64,000 nt of DNA from Variovorax sp. J22G73. Its GTDB lineage: Bacteria; Pseudomonadota; Gammaproteobacteria; Burkholderiales; Burkholderiaceae_C. This document shows positions 63,811-64,000 of the stretch, piece by piece. The stretch covers positions 1-64,000 of the forward strand of contig NZ_JASZYK010000007.1 of NCBI RefSeq assembly GCF_030317035.1. Direction: 5' to 3'. Both the position numbers and the translations under genes were made by a program. How positions within the stretch are numbered: the stretch's first letter is position 1; the number at the start of each line of letters is the position of its first letter. Below the pieces are notes generated by a model. That model worked only from the letters and a program-made list of their open reading frames with translations. It searched no databases and was not told the origin of the DNA.

Positions 63811-63909
63811 GGGGATGTCTCCAGTATTGAACCCGCCGAGTCTTCCCGCGCGGGCGCCGCCGCGCATCCGTCGGACTGCGTGGGCGGGGTGCGTGGCTTT
63901 GCTTAATGG

Positions 63910-63937
63910 AAAACCCGGATAAGTAAAAACCCGAATA
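63910..63937. promoter_or_regulatory. Direct repeat upstream of cstA
   Basis: AAAACCCGGATA and AAAACCCGAATA are 12-nt copies with one difference and a 16-nt period, about 100-130 nt upstream of the cstA start. Paired direct repeats of this kind are typical binding sites of LytTR response regulators, which control btsT-type genes in E. coli. Confidence 0.5.
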
Positions 63938-64000
63938 CTTCAGACGCACGCCCGCTGTTCAATGCCTGCGGGCCTACACGCATGAAGCGCGCCAGGCGCC

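Noticed and set aside
61732-63906. Very long plus-strand open frame (724 codons) opposite cstA
   Set aside because: It is a high-GC antisense artefact. The product is His/Arg/Gln-rich with no family pattern, while the opposite strand encodes a full CstA.

Overview
The window is GC-rich, densely coded chromosomal DNA from a betaproteobacterium. Gene content and protein style point to the family Comamonadaceae, and a Variovorax-like organism is the best guess. Support includes the folC-SPOR-cvpA-purF-metZ block, the gltX plus tRNA-Ala/Glu/Asp block, an HU protein with a Lys/Ala/Pro tail, and several NlpA-type binding proteins. This assignment is inference, since no rRNA lies in the window.

Layout. 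1-4.4 kb: an oxygenase cluster (dienelactone hydrolase, flavin reductase, StyA-type monooxygenase, SDR) facing an AraC regulator. The oxygenase carries the residues I remember as the indole-monooxygenase fingerprint. 4.5-6.1 kb: small genes and HU. 6.5-14.2 kb: three tRNAs, gltX, metZ, purF, cvpA, a SPOR protein and folC, mostly one strand. 14.3-22.6 kb: housekeeping genes (ppnP, argG, murB, yajQ, plsY, ybaK and others). 22.8-31.1 kb: a hydrolase, a LysR regulator and a sulfur-type uptake region with three NlpA/MetQ binding proteins, one MetNI pair, an LLM-class monooxygenase and a cupin-like protein. 31.2-36.8 kb: prfB with its programmed +1 frameshift, a HAD phosphatase, pepN, fbp and tRNA-Thr.

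The accessory part starts at tRNA-Thr. A 15-bp copy of the tRNA 3' end recurs 2.77 kb downstream, directly before a strong terminator that looks like the tRNA gene's own. The segment between holds a DNA-methyltransferase remnant present twice as a 127-nt ungapped repeat, a two-TM protein, a small acidic protein and a TM-HEPN-like protein. Immediately outside lies a second cargo block: an HNH (McrA-like) endonuclease facing a MazG-like pyrophosphohydrolase plus a nuclease-helicase (DUF2075) protein. This is the best candidate for a little-described defence system. No integrase is recognisable.

43.9-45.7 kb returns to ordinary genes. 45.7-53.7 kb is an orphan type VI secretion island read on the minus strand: hcp, vgrG (frameshifted near its 3' end), a DUF2169 adaptor, a PAAR-like DUF4150 protein, a polymorphic toxin, and related immunity-like proteins, one with an internal duplication. 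54.2-63.8 kb holds a Tat-exported epoxide-hydrolase-like protein, a DUF2314 protein with a membrane partner, a Sel1 protein, a YeiH permease with a divergent LysR, a methyltransferase, and a ybdD-cstA pair.
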